Shown: piece after piece, positions 7,957 through 15,746 of the stretch
Position numbering within the stretch: the first letter of the stretch is position 1
How the letters are laid out: every line of letters starts with the position of its first letter
Origin: Brevibacillus sp.
GTDB lineage: Bacteria > Bacillota > Bacilli > Brevibacillales > Brevibacillaceae
Reading direction: 5' to 3'
NCBI GenBank assembly: GCA_017656235.1
Contig: JACDOF010000001.1
Span: forward strand, 1 to 64,000
Length of the DNA stretch: 64,000 nucleotides
Notes under the pieces: model-generated
Database searches by the model: none
What the model was told of the DNA's origin: nothing
What the model saw: the letters and a program-made list of their open reading frames with translations, nothing else
Translations under genes and position numbers: made by a program

Positions 7957-10418
7957 TGTCAGAGGTCAGACTTGTTACCGAAAATCTAGTGACAGAATTG
8001 GTGGAGGAAATGAAGAAATCTTCCGCTATCTACATGCTCACTTCTTTTGTCATGTACTCCGGTGTTCGGCTGCTTGAGCCGCATCTGAAAGAAGCAGTCC
8101 AGCGTGGAGCAGAAGTAAAAGTTCTTACTGGAGATTATCTGTTTGTGACGCAGCCGCATGCGCTGCAGGCGCTGCTTGATATTGATCCACGGATGGAGGT
8201 TCGTCTGTGGCGAAGCGGTGGAGCATCTTTTCACCCCAAAGCGTATCTCCTCGAAAACGAAGAAAACGATGGAGTTTTGATTGTTGGCTCATCGAATCTG
8301 TCGCGCTCCGCCTTGACCTGTGGCGTCGAGTGGAATGTGGCTGTGCAGGCCAAAGCGGCACCCATGACATTTGAAGAAGCGCAAACCAAATTCATGCACC
8401 TGTTTTACCATGAGCAGACCGTTTCCCTAAACAGCGAGACCTGCTTGTCTTATGCAAAGGAGTATGATGAGTATCACCGTCTGCATCCCTCACTCGTCAA
8501 AACGTGGACAGAAACGGAAGAAATCGAACTGACCATGCCGGTGGTCGAGTATGCCGAAGAGCAGAATCCCCTTGTGCTAAAAGAAGCAATGGCTCCATAT
8601 GGTGGCATTGTTCCCCGGCCGGCTCAGCAGATCGCGCTCGAAGAATTGGAGAAAACGATGAGTGAAGGCTATGACAAGGCAATGGTGGTCATGGCTACCG
8701 GACTGGGAAAAACGTACTTGGCTGCCTTTTTTGCAAGGAACTTTAACAGGGTTCTCTTTATCGCCCATCGGGAAGAACTGCTCTACCAGGCGCGCCGTTC
8801 CTTTGCGGAAGTGATGCCGGAACGATCCTGCGGGATCTATGACGGCCACACGAAGGAAAGTCAGGCAGATTCCGTTTTTGCGTCCATATACACGTTAAGC
8901 ATGAAGCGCCATCTGGAAGTGTTTCGGCCTGACGAGTTTGAACTAATTATCGTGGATGAGTTTCACCACGCCGCCGCGAATTCATACAGACGTGTGCTTG
9001 ATTATTTCCAGCCAGCCTTCTTGCTGGGAATCACGGCGACGCCATACCGAACAGACGGGAAAGACGTTTACGCCATCTGTGACGGAAATGTTGCCTTTCA
9101 GCTGGATTTTTTGGAAGCGGTCCAGCGTGGATGGTTGGCTCCGTTTCGCTACTACGGCGTCTATGACGATACGGATTATTCGCAAATAACCTGGCTAGGT
9201 ACTCGTTACGATGAAGAAGAGCTGTTACACGCACAACTCAAAGATGAGATGGCAGCGAAAATATTTGCAGCATGGAACAAACATAAACAATCCAGAACGC
9301 TTGCATTTTGCTCCTCGATACGACAGGCGGATTTCTTAAAGAAATTCTTTCAGGATCAGGGTGTTCGGGCACTTAGTCTCCACTCCAGGACGAGGGAAAT
9401 GTCGCGGTCAGAGGCGATTCGCCGGATGGAAGAAGGGGAGTTGGAGATCATCTTTACCGTTGACCTTTTTAATGAGGGAACGGATATCCCATCGGTGGAC
9501 ACGCTCTTGTTTGTTCGCCCGACGGAATCTTTAACCATTTTTACCCAGCAAGTCGGGCGTGGTTTGCGTTTGCATCCTGCCAAAGAGTACTGCACGATTA
9601 TTGATTTGATTGGAAACTATCGCAATGCGGACGTGAAACTGGGCCTTTTTGATACAAGAACGGATACGGAAAGAAAGAATTCTGACTGGAAGCCTGTCGT
9701 GCCAAACAATTGTGCCATTGAACTGGAAACGGAAGTTGTCAACCTGCTGCAGGAAATGGCCCGTAAAAGGCAGCCGCGTAAGGAAAAACTTCTCCAGGCT
9801 TTTGAAGACGTAAAACGCGATCTGGGGCGGATTCCCACTTATCTTGAACTTCATCTGCACGGAAGAGAAAACAGTCGAGAGTACAGGCAGGAATTTACAT
9901 CGTACATCCGTTTTCTGGATTGGGCCGGTCAATTAACCGAACAAGAGAGAGAACTGCTGAGAAAATATGAGCCATGGCTCAACGAGGTCGAAGGGACAGG
10001 GATGGCTAAAAGCTATAAAATGATCGTCCTCCTTTACATGCTCAATCGAGGCGAACAAAGATGGCATCATCCGGTAACTCCACAGGAGGCAGCGCCTTTC
10101 TTTCACCGATATTTGACCGAAAAGGAATACCGCAAACGGATTGACTTCTCAGACAAGTCATCACAGAAATTATGGACGTACAATGAAGAACAGGTGGCCA
10201 GGCTGATCGCCGAGATGCCGATGAGCAAGTGGAGCGGCAGCTCGAAGGGATTGGTTACATTCGCTGACGGTGTGTTTTCACTCAATTTCGACATTGATCC
10301 GCAGGACAGCCCGATTCTCTACCGTTGGACAAGAGATATCTGTCTGTATCGGCTGCACTACCATTTTGAGAAGAAAGCGGGTAGATCAGAATTGGAGAAG
10401 GTCGATCCATCATTTTGA
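7956..10418 (+). CDS. PLD-nuclease / superfamily 2 helicase fusion, DUF3427-like
   Basis: The 820-residue protein joins an N-terminal phospholipase D-type domain to an SF2 helicase. The PLD motif is H93-x-K95 followed by the SSN run near 112-114. The helicase has motif I ATGLGKT (247-253), motif II DEFHH (334-338), motif III TATP (360-363) and motif VI QQVGRGLR. The C-terminal part resembles the DUF3427 region found in similar helicases. Only one HxK is present, so the nuclease would act as a dimer, as in other single-motif PLD enzymes. Such fusions occur in restriction and defence contexts. The partners HIT and MazG-like are co-translated; the exact role is unknown. Confidence 0.85.
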   Translation: MSEVRLVTENLVTELVEEMKKSSAIYMLTSFVMYSGVRLLEPHLKEAVQRGAEVKVLTGDYLFVTQPHALQALLDIDPRMEVRLWRSGGASFHPKAYLLENEENDGVLIVGSSNLSRSALTCGVEWNVAVQAKAAPMTFEEAQTKFMHLFYHEQTVSLNSETCLSYAKEYDEYHRLHPSLVKTWTETEEIELTMPVVEYAEEQNPLVLKEAMAPYGGIVPRPAQQIALEELEKTMSEGYDKAMVVMATGLGKTYLAAFFARNFNRVLFIAHREELLYQARRSFAEVMPERSCGIYDGHTKESQADSVFASIYTLSMKRHLEVFRPDEFELIIVDEFHHAAANSYRRVLDYFQPAFLLGITATPYRTDGKDVYAICDGNVAFQLDFLEAVQRGWLAPFRYYGVYDDTDYSQITWLGTRYDEEELLHAQLKDEMAAKIFAAWNKHKQSRTLAFCSSIRQADFLKKFFQDQGVRALSLHSRTREMSRSEAIRRMEEGELEIIFTVDLFNEGTDIPSVDTLLFVRPTESLTIFTQQVGRGLRLHPAKEYCTIIDLIGNYRNADVKLGLFDTRTDTERKNSDWKPVVPNNCAIELETEVVNLLQEMARKRQPRKEKLLQAFEDVKRDLGRIPTYLELHLHGRENSREYRQEFTSYIRFLDWAGQLTEQERELLRKYEPWLNEVEGTGMAKSYKMIVLLYMLNRGEQRWHHPVTPQEAAPFFHRYLTEKEYRKRIDFSDKSSQKLWTYNEEQVARLIAEMPMSKWSGSSKGLVTFADGVFSLNFDIDPQDSPILYRWTRDICLYRLHYHFEKKAGRSELEKVDPSF

Positions 10419-10483
10419 AATCGCGTTGCGGGCCAAACCAGCGGAACGGTCTCAGCAGATATACAGATAGATTTTCCTGTTCC

Positions 10484-10508
10484 GGGGACTGCCCATTGGG
10501 GCAGCCCC
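10484..10508. terminator. GC-rich hairpin between convergent genes
   Basis: GGGG-CTGCCC (10484-10494, one bulged A) pairs with GGGCAG-CCCC (10499-10508). It sits between the helicase gene and the end of etfA, which converge. Neither side has a good T-run, so termination strength is uncertain. Confidence 0.45.
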
Positions 10509-10518
10509 CAAAGTAGGT

Positions 10519-11493
10519 CTATTCATTTGCGGCGAGGTATTTTTTGAACTCTTGCGTCAACAACGGAATGACCTCAAACAAGTCTCCGACGATTCCGTAG
10601 TCAGCGACCTGAAAGATAGGCGCGTCCGGATCCTTGTTGACGGCAACGATGACTTTGGAGTTCGACATGCCAGCCAAATGCTGAATCGCCCCGGAAATTC
10701 CGCAGGCTATATACAGATCGGGCGTTACGACCTTACCAGTCTGTCCGATCTGCAGGGAGTAATCGCAGTAACCGGCGTCACATGCTCCCCGGGATGCACC
10801 GACTGCGCCGCAAAGCACGTCGGCCAGCTCCTGCAGCAGTTTGAAACCATCCGCACTTTTTACCCCTCGTCCGCCGGAAACAATGATCTTGGCCTCGGAC
10901 AAGTCTACGCCGCCAACTGCCTTCCGTACGGTCTCCCGGACCACCGTTCGCAGATCTTTGATGACTGGTTCAAAACGGACCGTTTGGGCATCAACCGGTT
11001 TTTCCGCGACGGGGAAGTTGTTCGGCCGAAGAGTTGCGAATATCCGACCATGTTTGAATGTTTTTTTCTGAAACGCTTTGCCGGAATAGATCAGACGTGT
11101 AAAGAGAATTTCTCCTGCTTCCACCGCGACATTCACGCAGTCAGAGATGAGCCCCATTCCCATGCGGCCGGCAATGCGCGGGGCAACATCCCGTCCGATC
11201 GCCGTATGGCCCATCAGAACCACATTCGCCTGCTCATGTTCGAGCAGCTGACACAGCGCTTGTGTATAGGCATCAGCGGTGTAGACGGAAAGCTCCGGCT
11301 GATCAAGTACATACACCTTGCTCGCGCCATATTTGCCCAGTTCACGGACGTGATCTTCCGAATGGTTACCCAACAGCGCCGCTGCAACTTCTCCGCCCCC
11401 GCTAAGCTGCTGTGCTGCTGATAACGCTTCAAAGGTGACATGTCTGATTTTTCCTTCCCTGGATTCGGCCATAACCAATACTTTATTCGACAT
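10519..11493 (-). CDS. etfA: Electron transfer flavoprotein subunit alpha
   Basis: EtfA holds FAD in the EtfAB heterodimer, which takes electrons from acyl-CoA dehydrogenases and passes them on to the membrane quinone oxidoreductase. The 324-residue protein has the C-terminal FAD-binding stretch: VSGGRGVKS, then VGASRGACDAGY, then QIGQTGKVVTPDLYIACGISG and KDPDAPIF. The order on the minus strand is quinone oxidoreductase, etfB, etfA, with 36 bases between etfB and etfA. This genomic context with an acyl-CoA dehydrogenase operon points to beta-oxidation rather than nitrogen fixation. Confidence 0.95.
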   Translation of the reverse strand: MSNKVLVMAESREGKIRHVTFEALSAAQQLSGGGEVAAALLGNHSEDHVRELGKYGASKVYVLDQPELSVYTADAYTQALCQLLEHEQANVVLMGHTAIGRDVAPRIAGRMGMGLISDCVNVAVEAGEILFTRLIYSGKAFQKKTFKHGRIFATLRPNNFPVAEKPVDAQTVRFEPVIKDLRTVVRETVRKAVGGVDLSEAKIIVSGGRGVKSADGFKLLQELADVLCGAVGASRGACDAGYCDYSLQIGQTGKVVTPDLYIACGISGAIQHLAGMSNSKVIVAVNKDPDAPIFQVADYGIVGDLFEVIPLLTQEFKKYLAANE

Positions 11494-11529
11494 TTCCTCA
11501 TCCCCTCTGGTATAGTCTTATCCAAGCTG

Positions 11530-12297
11530 CTAGACAACCTTGGCTTCATGACGAAGCAGTTGGACCAATTCGCTCACTTGCTGAGCCAGTTCACCACTAA
11601 GGATTTTTCCGCCCTGTTTCTTCGCGGGTAAGAATTGTTCCCGAATCTCCGTTTTCGCTTCCAGCTCCTCCTGAGCGAGCCCCAGATCAGCCACCGCCAC
11701 TCTTTCCAATGGTTTTTTCTTCGCCTTCATCAGCCCCGGAAGGGACGGATACCGAGGTTCATTTAACCCTTGCTGCGTGGTCGCCAGGAACGGAAGATTC
11801 ACTTCCACAATCTCCACATCGCCTTCGACATCACGCTCTACGGTTGCTTTGCTTCCTTTCCAACTCAGTTTGGTGACAGCGGAGACATGCGGAATCCCCA
11901 GTTCTTCCGCTGCACGCACCGCCACCTGGCCAGAGCCGGAATCGATGGCCATATAGCCGCCAAGAATCAGATCAAACGCCTTGTCCTTCACCGCTGCCGC
12001 TATCAGTTTGGCGATGCTGTATTCATCGAGCTCTTCATCCTCGGTCTCGATCTGGATCGCCTGGTCCGCTCCCATCGCCAATGCAGTCCGCAGCGCATTT
12101 TCCGCTCTCGCCGGGCCCACTGTAAGGACAGTTACATTCGCTCCTTGTTCTTCCTTTATCCTAATGGCTTCTTCAATGGCGTACTCATCATACGGGTTGA
12201 TGATAAACTCCACACCGTCTTCACTGATCTTTCCGTTTTGGATGACGATTTTTTCCTCGGTATCGAAGGTTTGTTTGATTAACACCAAAATGTTCAT
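11530..12297 (-). CDS. etfB: Electron transfer flavoprotein subunit beta
   Basis: EtfB pairs with EtfA and binds AMP. The 255-residue protein starts MNILVLIKQTFDTEEKIVIQ and has the family's adenine-binding region (VLTVGPARAENALRTALAMGADQAI) and the recognition-loop area NEPRYPSLPGLMKAKKKPLE. The start at 12297 has GGGAGGGA upstream; the frame is open for 25 codons more without a ribosome binding site. A sigma54-type promoter lies about 70 bases upstream, so etfBA can be switched on separately from the preceding gene. Confidence 0.95.
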   Translation of the reverse strand: MNILVLIKQTFDTEEKIVIQNGKISEDGVEFIINPYDEYAIEEAIRIKEEQGANVTVLTVGPARAENALRTALAMGADQAIQIETEDEELDEYSIAKLIAAAVKDKAFDLILGGYMAIDSGSGQVAVRAAEELGIPHVSAVTKLSWKGSKATVERDVEGDVEIVEVNLPFLATTQQGLNEPRYPSLPGLMKAKKKPLERVAVADLGLAQEELEAKTEIREQFLPAKKQGGKILSGELAQQVSELVQLLRHEAKVV

Positions 12298-12367
12298 GCA
12301 TGTCCCTCCCGTGATAATCTGAATAGTCCCATCCTCCTGCCGTGGAACCTTCGGCAGCACATAACGT

Positions 12368-12383
12368 AGCAAATATTATGCCA
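12368..12383 (-). promoter_or_regulatory. sigma54 (-24/-12) promoter of etfBA
   Basis: On the minus strand the sequence is TGGCATAATATTTGCT. GG and GC are exactly ten bases apart, and both elements fit TGGCAC-N5-TTGC. Transcription would start near 12357, about 60 bases before etfB. Candidate activator sites lie upstream at 12413-12522. Confidence 0.75.
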
Positions 12384-12412
12384 GCCTTGATGCCGCGAGA
12401 GACCAGCGGCAT

Positions 12413-12522
12413 TTGATGCAATTCGACATCAACCAACACTGTTTATCTTCTGGAAAAATAGTCTCCATGGCGTTTTTGCATGATTCGATGCATTATTTCA
12501 TCATCAGATGCATGCTTGCATC
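12413..12522. promoter_or_regulatory. Candidate activator (UAS) sites upstream of etfBA
   Basis: Three copies of GATGCA-N4-nnCATC occur: 12415-12430 (inside the 20-bp TTGATGCA...CATCAA palindrome 12413-12432), 12487-12502 and 12507-12522. The last two are spaced exactly 20 bp and overlap the 3' end of the quinone oxidoreductase gene. The same motif recurs in front of the chemoreceptor and the sigma54 activator, so it is a plausible binding site for the Fis-type domain of that activator. This is inference from pattern recurrence. Confidence 0.5.
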
Positions 12523-14604
12523 ATTTCGGATGCCTTCACCCGTTGGACAGTTCCCGACCAGCGATCTTTCTACAATTTCAACGATATCCAGAGTCTTGAC
12601 TCGATCCTCCACGTCTTTTGCCTTCGTCCCGTCACTCATCATGGTCAAGCAGTACGGGCAGTTGGTGGAGATTGTCGTCGGATTCAGTTTGAGCGCTTGT
12701 TCAGTTCGCTCGATATTGATCCGCTTGCCCTGCTTCTCTTCCAACCACATCATGCCGCCGCCGGCCCCACAGCACATAGCGTCTTCCCGATTACGCTCCA
12801 TCTCGAGAATCTTCACGCCGGGGATCGATTCAAGAATCTGCCGCGGCGTGTCATAAAGCTGGTTGTATCGTCCAAGATAGCAGGAATCGTGATAGGCGAC
12901 GGCTTCATCCACCTCGAATGACGGCTTGATCCGTCCCTCCCGAATCCACTGCAAAAGCAGCTCGGTATGGTGGTACACTTCTGCTTCCAGGCCAAATTCG
13001 GGATACTCGTGTTTGAACGTATTGTACGTATGCGGGCAGATAGTCACGATTTTCTTTACGTTATAAGCCCGGAAGGCGGCGATGTTCTCCTTGCAGAGCT
13101 GCTGGAACAGGAACTCATTCCCCATGCGACGGGCAGTATCTCCGGAGTTTCGTTCTTCATTGCCCAGAATCGAGAAGGAAATCCCGGCCACATTCATGAT
13201 CCTGGCAAACGATTGCGCAATCTTCTGACTGCGCGCATCGAAGGAACCCATCGACCCCACAAAGAACAGATACTCAAACTCGTCCACCTCATCGACGGTG
13301 GGAACATGTATATCGCTGCGTCCTTCTCGCCATTTGATCCGTTCATTGCGGTGGATTCCCCACGGATTGCTTTGCCGCTCGATGTTCTGGAAGTAACGGG
13401 CCGCTTCATGCGGCATGTCCCCTTCCGTCAAGACCAGATATCTGCGCATGTCGATAATTTTCTCCACGTGTTCGTTGGCGACCGGACATTGATCTTCACA
13501 GTTTCTGCAAGTGGTGCAAGCCCATAATTCCTCTGCTGTAATCACATCTCCGCACAGATTGACATTCTGTGCCGTTCTGGTCGGTTCTGCTCCCTTCGCA
13601 AACGCTGCCTGTGCCTCCCCTGCGAACACAAATGCAGGCATCCATGGAGTGCGGGACGTGATCGCAGCCCCTTTTTCGGTCAAATGATCCCGCAGCTTCA
13701 TGATCAGATCCATCGGCGACAGCGTTTTCCCTGTACCCGACGCGGGACACATGTTGGTGCATCGACCACATTCCACACAGGCGTACAGGTCGATCAACTG
13801 ATTCTGGCGAAAGTCTTCAATTTTGCCTACACCATACACTTCCTGGCTTTCGTCCTCAAAATCGATCGTGGTCAATTTTCCGACCGGTTTGGTATCACGC
13901 AGCATCACATTGACAGGGGCAAACAGCAGGTGGGCGTGTTTCGACTGCGGGATATAGACCAGAAAAACAAGCAATGTCAGCAGGTGAACCCACCAGAACA
14001 AATAGAACAATCCCCCTGCCGCCGTTGTGCCAATCTCGTCAAACCAGCCGGCAAGAAGCGTGGATACGGGGGCGTATACAGAGTACCCGGTACTTCCCAA
14101 CCACACATGCTCAAAAGCAAGCGTAAGCAGAATTGATGTCATCAAGGTGGATAAAAAAATAAGAACGAGACCGGGTTTCAGCCCTCGCTTCAAACGCGGT
14201 AACTTCTCAATGTACCTGCGGTAAAAGGCGTAACCCACCGCGAGCAGAACGAAAACGGTCGTGACTTCCTGGCTTAGCGAGAAGTATTTGTGCGCTTCCC
14301 CAAGCGGGAACGCGAATCCCCGGACAAAGCCCTTGATGATCAGTTCAATGGCCCCGAACTGCAGAATAATAAAACCATAGAACATAATCACGTGCATGAT
14401 GCCGCTTCTGGTATCCTTGAGCAGTTTCTTTTGGCCGAATACGTTTACCAACACTTCTTGAATCCGCTGTTGAACATCTTTGGCAAGGTTGGCATTCTTG
14501 CCCAGTCTGATGAAGATGACACGGCTGTACACCAAATGGGCAAACAGATACACTGCATAGCCGGTCACTGCGAGAAATGCAAGAAAATGTAATAGAGCAA
14601 ACAT
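12493..14604 (-). CDS. EtfAB:(mena)quinone oxidoreductase, iron-sulfur membrane protein
   Basis: This 703-residue protein belongs to the membrane Fe-S oxidoreductase family (NarI-like membrane part, two 4Fe-4S clusters, CCG domain) that moves electrons from EtfAB to menaquinone. About six membrane helices occupy residues 1-220. Cluster motifs are C276-C279-C282-C286 and C363-C366-C369-C373. The CCG domain includes YHDSCYLGRYN and MCCGAGGG. The start at 14604 has GGGAGGAG upstream; the frame extends back to 15414 over unrelated sequence and was trimmed. The etfBA genes follow, and it has its own sigma54-type promoter. Confidence 0.9.
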   Translation of the reverse strand: MFALLHFLAFLAVTGYAVYLFAHLVYSRVIFIRLGKNANLAKDVQQRIQEVLVNVFGQKKLLKDTRSGIMHVIMFYGFIILQFGAIELIIKGFVRGFAFPLGEAHKYFSLSQEVTTVFVLLAVGYAFYRRYIEKLPRLKRGLKPGLVLIFLSTLMTSILLTLAFEHVWLGSTGYSVYAPVSTLLAGWFDEIGTTAAGGLFYLFWWVHLLTLLVFLVYIPQSKHAHLLFAPVNVMLRDTKPVGKLTTIDFEDESQEVYGVGKIEDFRQNQLIDLYACVECGRCTNMCPASGTGKTLSPMDLIMKLRDHLTEKGAAITSRTPWMPAFVFAGEAQAAFAKGAEPTRTAQNVNLCGDVITAEELWACTTCRNCEDQCPVANEHVEKIIDMRRYLVLTEGDMPHEAARYFQNIERQSNPWGIHRNERIKWREGRSDIHVPTVDEVDEFEYLFFVGSMGSFDARSQKIAQSFARIMNVAGISFSILGNEERNSGDTARRMGNEFLFQQLCKENIAAFRAYNVKKIVTICPHTYNTFKHEYPEFGLEAEVYHHTELLLQWIREGRIKPSFEVDEAVAYHDSCYLGRYNQLYDTPRQILESIPGVKILEMERNREDAMCCGAGGGMMWLEEKQGKRINIERTEQALKLNPTTISTNCPYCLTMMSDGTKAKDVEDRVKTLDIVEIVERSLVGNCPTGEGIRNDASMHLMMK

Positions 14605-14651
14605 GGTTTTCTTCTCCTCCCAATTCCATCTGCCATCTGCACTTATCCGCA

Positions 14652-14667
14652 AGCAACAACCGTACCA
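14652..14667 (-). promoter_or_regulatory. sigma54 (-24/-12) promoter of the quinone oxidoreductase gene
   Basis: The minus strand reads TGGTACGGTTGTTGCT, with GG and GC ten bases apart. Predicted transcription start is near 14640, 36 bases before the ATG at 14604. The match has T instead of C in the -24 element. No GATGCA-type activator site is evident nearby. Confidence 0.6.
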
Positions 14668-14730
14668 ACTCACTGACAAACTACAAAGCTCTCTTAAGAA
14701 AGTGATGTGCCCCCCTCCATTCGAAATGCT

Positions 14731-14746
14731 TGGTATGGATTTTGCA
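14731..14746 (+). promoter_or_regulatory. sigma54 (-24/-12) promoter facing the decayed acyl-CoA dehydrogenase
   Basis: TGGTATGGATTTTGCA has the GG-N10-GC spacing and a perfect TTGCA. It points right, 154 bases before the pseudogene start, and is divergent from the promoter at 14652-14667. It is probably the relict promoter of the lost gene. Confidence 0.55.
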
Positions 14747-14899
14747 CTTGAAAGATGCCGAACGCTGCCCGCAGCCGAAATGAGAATAAGGGATGAGGGG
14801 GTTTTGCTTGCAAACAAGACTGAGCATGTTGGCAAGTCAATTCTGAATTGAGCATGCAGCTGTGACTTGGGATCAAACCATGGTGAAAGGAGAATTCCA

Positions 14900-15153
14900 A
14901 TGGTGCAGTTTACGGAGGAGTTGCGCCAAATCGCGCGTACGGTCGAAGCGTTTGTCGACAACGAGGTGGAACCCTTCGCCAACCAAATCGAAGAGGAAGA
15001 CCGCGTGCCGGAGCACCTGCTGGACAAGGCAAAACAACTGGGATTGTACGGCATGGGCATCCCGAAGAGTACGGCGGACTCGGTCTTGATGTTTTCGGCA
15101 AGTGCCTGGTCCTGGAAAAACTGGGCCGCACCCATAACGGATTCGTTTCGTGC
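14900..15153 (+). pseudogene. Acyl-CoA dehydrogenase N-terminal fragment, frameshifted
   Basis: The ATG at 14900 (AAAGGAG upstream) opens MVQFTEELRQIARTVEAFVDN, a typical acyl-CoA dehydrogenase N-terminus. Near 15064 one base is missing: the other frame continues as PEEYGGLGLDVFGKCLVLEK and then LGRTHNGF, exactly the order in the intact paralogue at 22507. Homology ends near 15153, so under a quarter of the roughly 380-residue enzyme survives. The FAD-binding and catalytic Glu regions are absent. It is not functional. Confidence 0.85.
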
Positions 15154-15228
15154 GATGTCCGGATTATAGCGGCTACCAACCGGGACTTGAAGAAGATGGT
15201 GGAGGAAGGTTCGTTCCGCGAAGATCTG
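15154..15228 (+). pseudogene. Fragment of a sigma54-activator AAA+ domain
   Basis: In the frame that continues from the dehydrogenase fragment, codons read DVRIIAATNRDLKKMVEEG and then SFREDL. This is the conserved sensor I region of sigma54 activators, compare DVRIIAATNRDLKELVEKG in the intact gene at 17987. About 25 codons remain, joined seamlessly to the preceding fragment, which points to deletion by recombination between two former genes. The next 100 bases (to 15331) match nothing I recognise. Confidence 0.75.
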
Positions 15229-15331
15229 TCTCGCGTGAAGAGTGCTGCATGTTATCACAACCTGAAAAAGGTAATTCTTGTCGAGCTGAGCCCGTTTCCA
15301 ACCGAACGTACCGGACAAAACCGTTTTATGG

Positions 15332-15604
15332 GAGGAATTCGTGGACGCCCACCCCGGCGTGCTGGAAGCGGCAGTGGTTGGCGTGCCGCACGAGTATCGG
15401 GGGGAGACGGTCAAAGCGTATATCGTTTTGAAACCGGGGGCCAGTGCGACGGCGGAGGAGATCGAGCAGTTTTGCCGGGAACGTCTGGCTGCTTACAAGG
15501 TCCCCCGGCAAATCGAGTTTCGCGACTCGCTGCCAAAAACGGCTGTTGGCAAGATCCTGCGCCGGAATCTTGCAGATGAAGCGAGAATGAAAAAGGAGTT
15601 GTAG
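15332..15604 (+). pseudogene. C-terminal fragment of an acyl-CoA synthetase (AMP-binding)
   Basis: The frame from 15332 reads [20 protein letters not shown], then [10 protein letters not shown], and ends [18 protein letters not shown]. This is the C-terminal lid domain of acyl/acetyl-CoA synthetases with its catalytic Lys in [11 protein letters not shown]. The adenylation domain is missing. It could still be translated from internal starts but cannot act alone. With the two fragments upstream it shows that a longer beta-oxidation locus has collapsed here. Confidence 0.85.
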
Positions 15605-15610
15605 GCAGAC

Positions 15611-15662
15611 GGCACAGAAGACAAGGCAGGAGGGCTTTCTCACCTGCCGCTTGCCCTGTGCC
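15611..15662. repeat. Long nested inverted repeat
   Basis: GGCACAG (15611-15617) pairs with CTGTGCC (15656-15662). Inside it CAAG and GCAGG pair with CCTGC and CTTG. The result is a long stem just after the synthetase fragment. There is no T-run, so it may be a processed 3' end or an additional weak terminator. Confidence 0.45.
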
Positions 15663-15696
15663 CTGCCGATCTCGTTGTCACCCAATAGGGTCTTGA

Positions 15697-15718
15697 CCCA
15701 GGGAAGCCTGGGTTTTTT
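15697..15718 (+). terminator. Rho-independent terminator
   Basis: CCCAGG (15697-15702), a GAAG tetraloop and CCTGGG (15707-15712) are followed by six T. It closes the transcript of the decayed gene block on the plus strand. Confidence 0.75.
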
Positions 15719-15746
15719 CGGATCTGCAGCAAGACGTTGTAGAAGG

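Noticed and set aside
10552-11421. 289-codon plus-strand frame opposite etfA
   Set aside because: It is the antisense of etfA with no recognisable domain, while etfA has full family motifs.
14605-15414. N-terminal extension of the quinone oxidoreductase frame
   Set aside because: The extension crosses the sigma54-type promoters and antisense of the decayed dehydrogenase; the ATG at 14604 has a strong binding site and starts the membrane domain.
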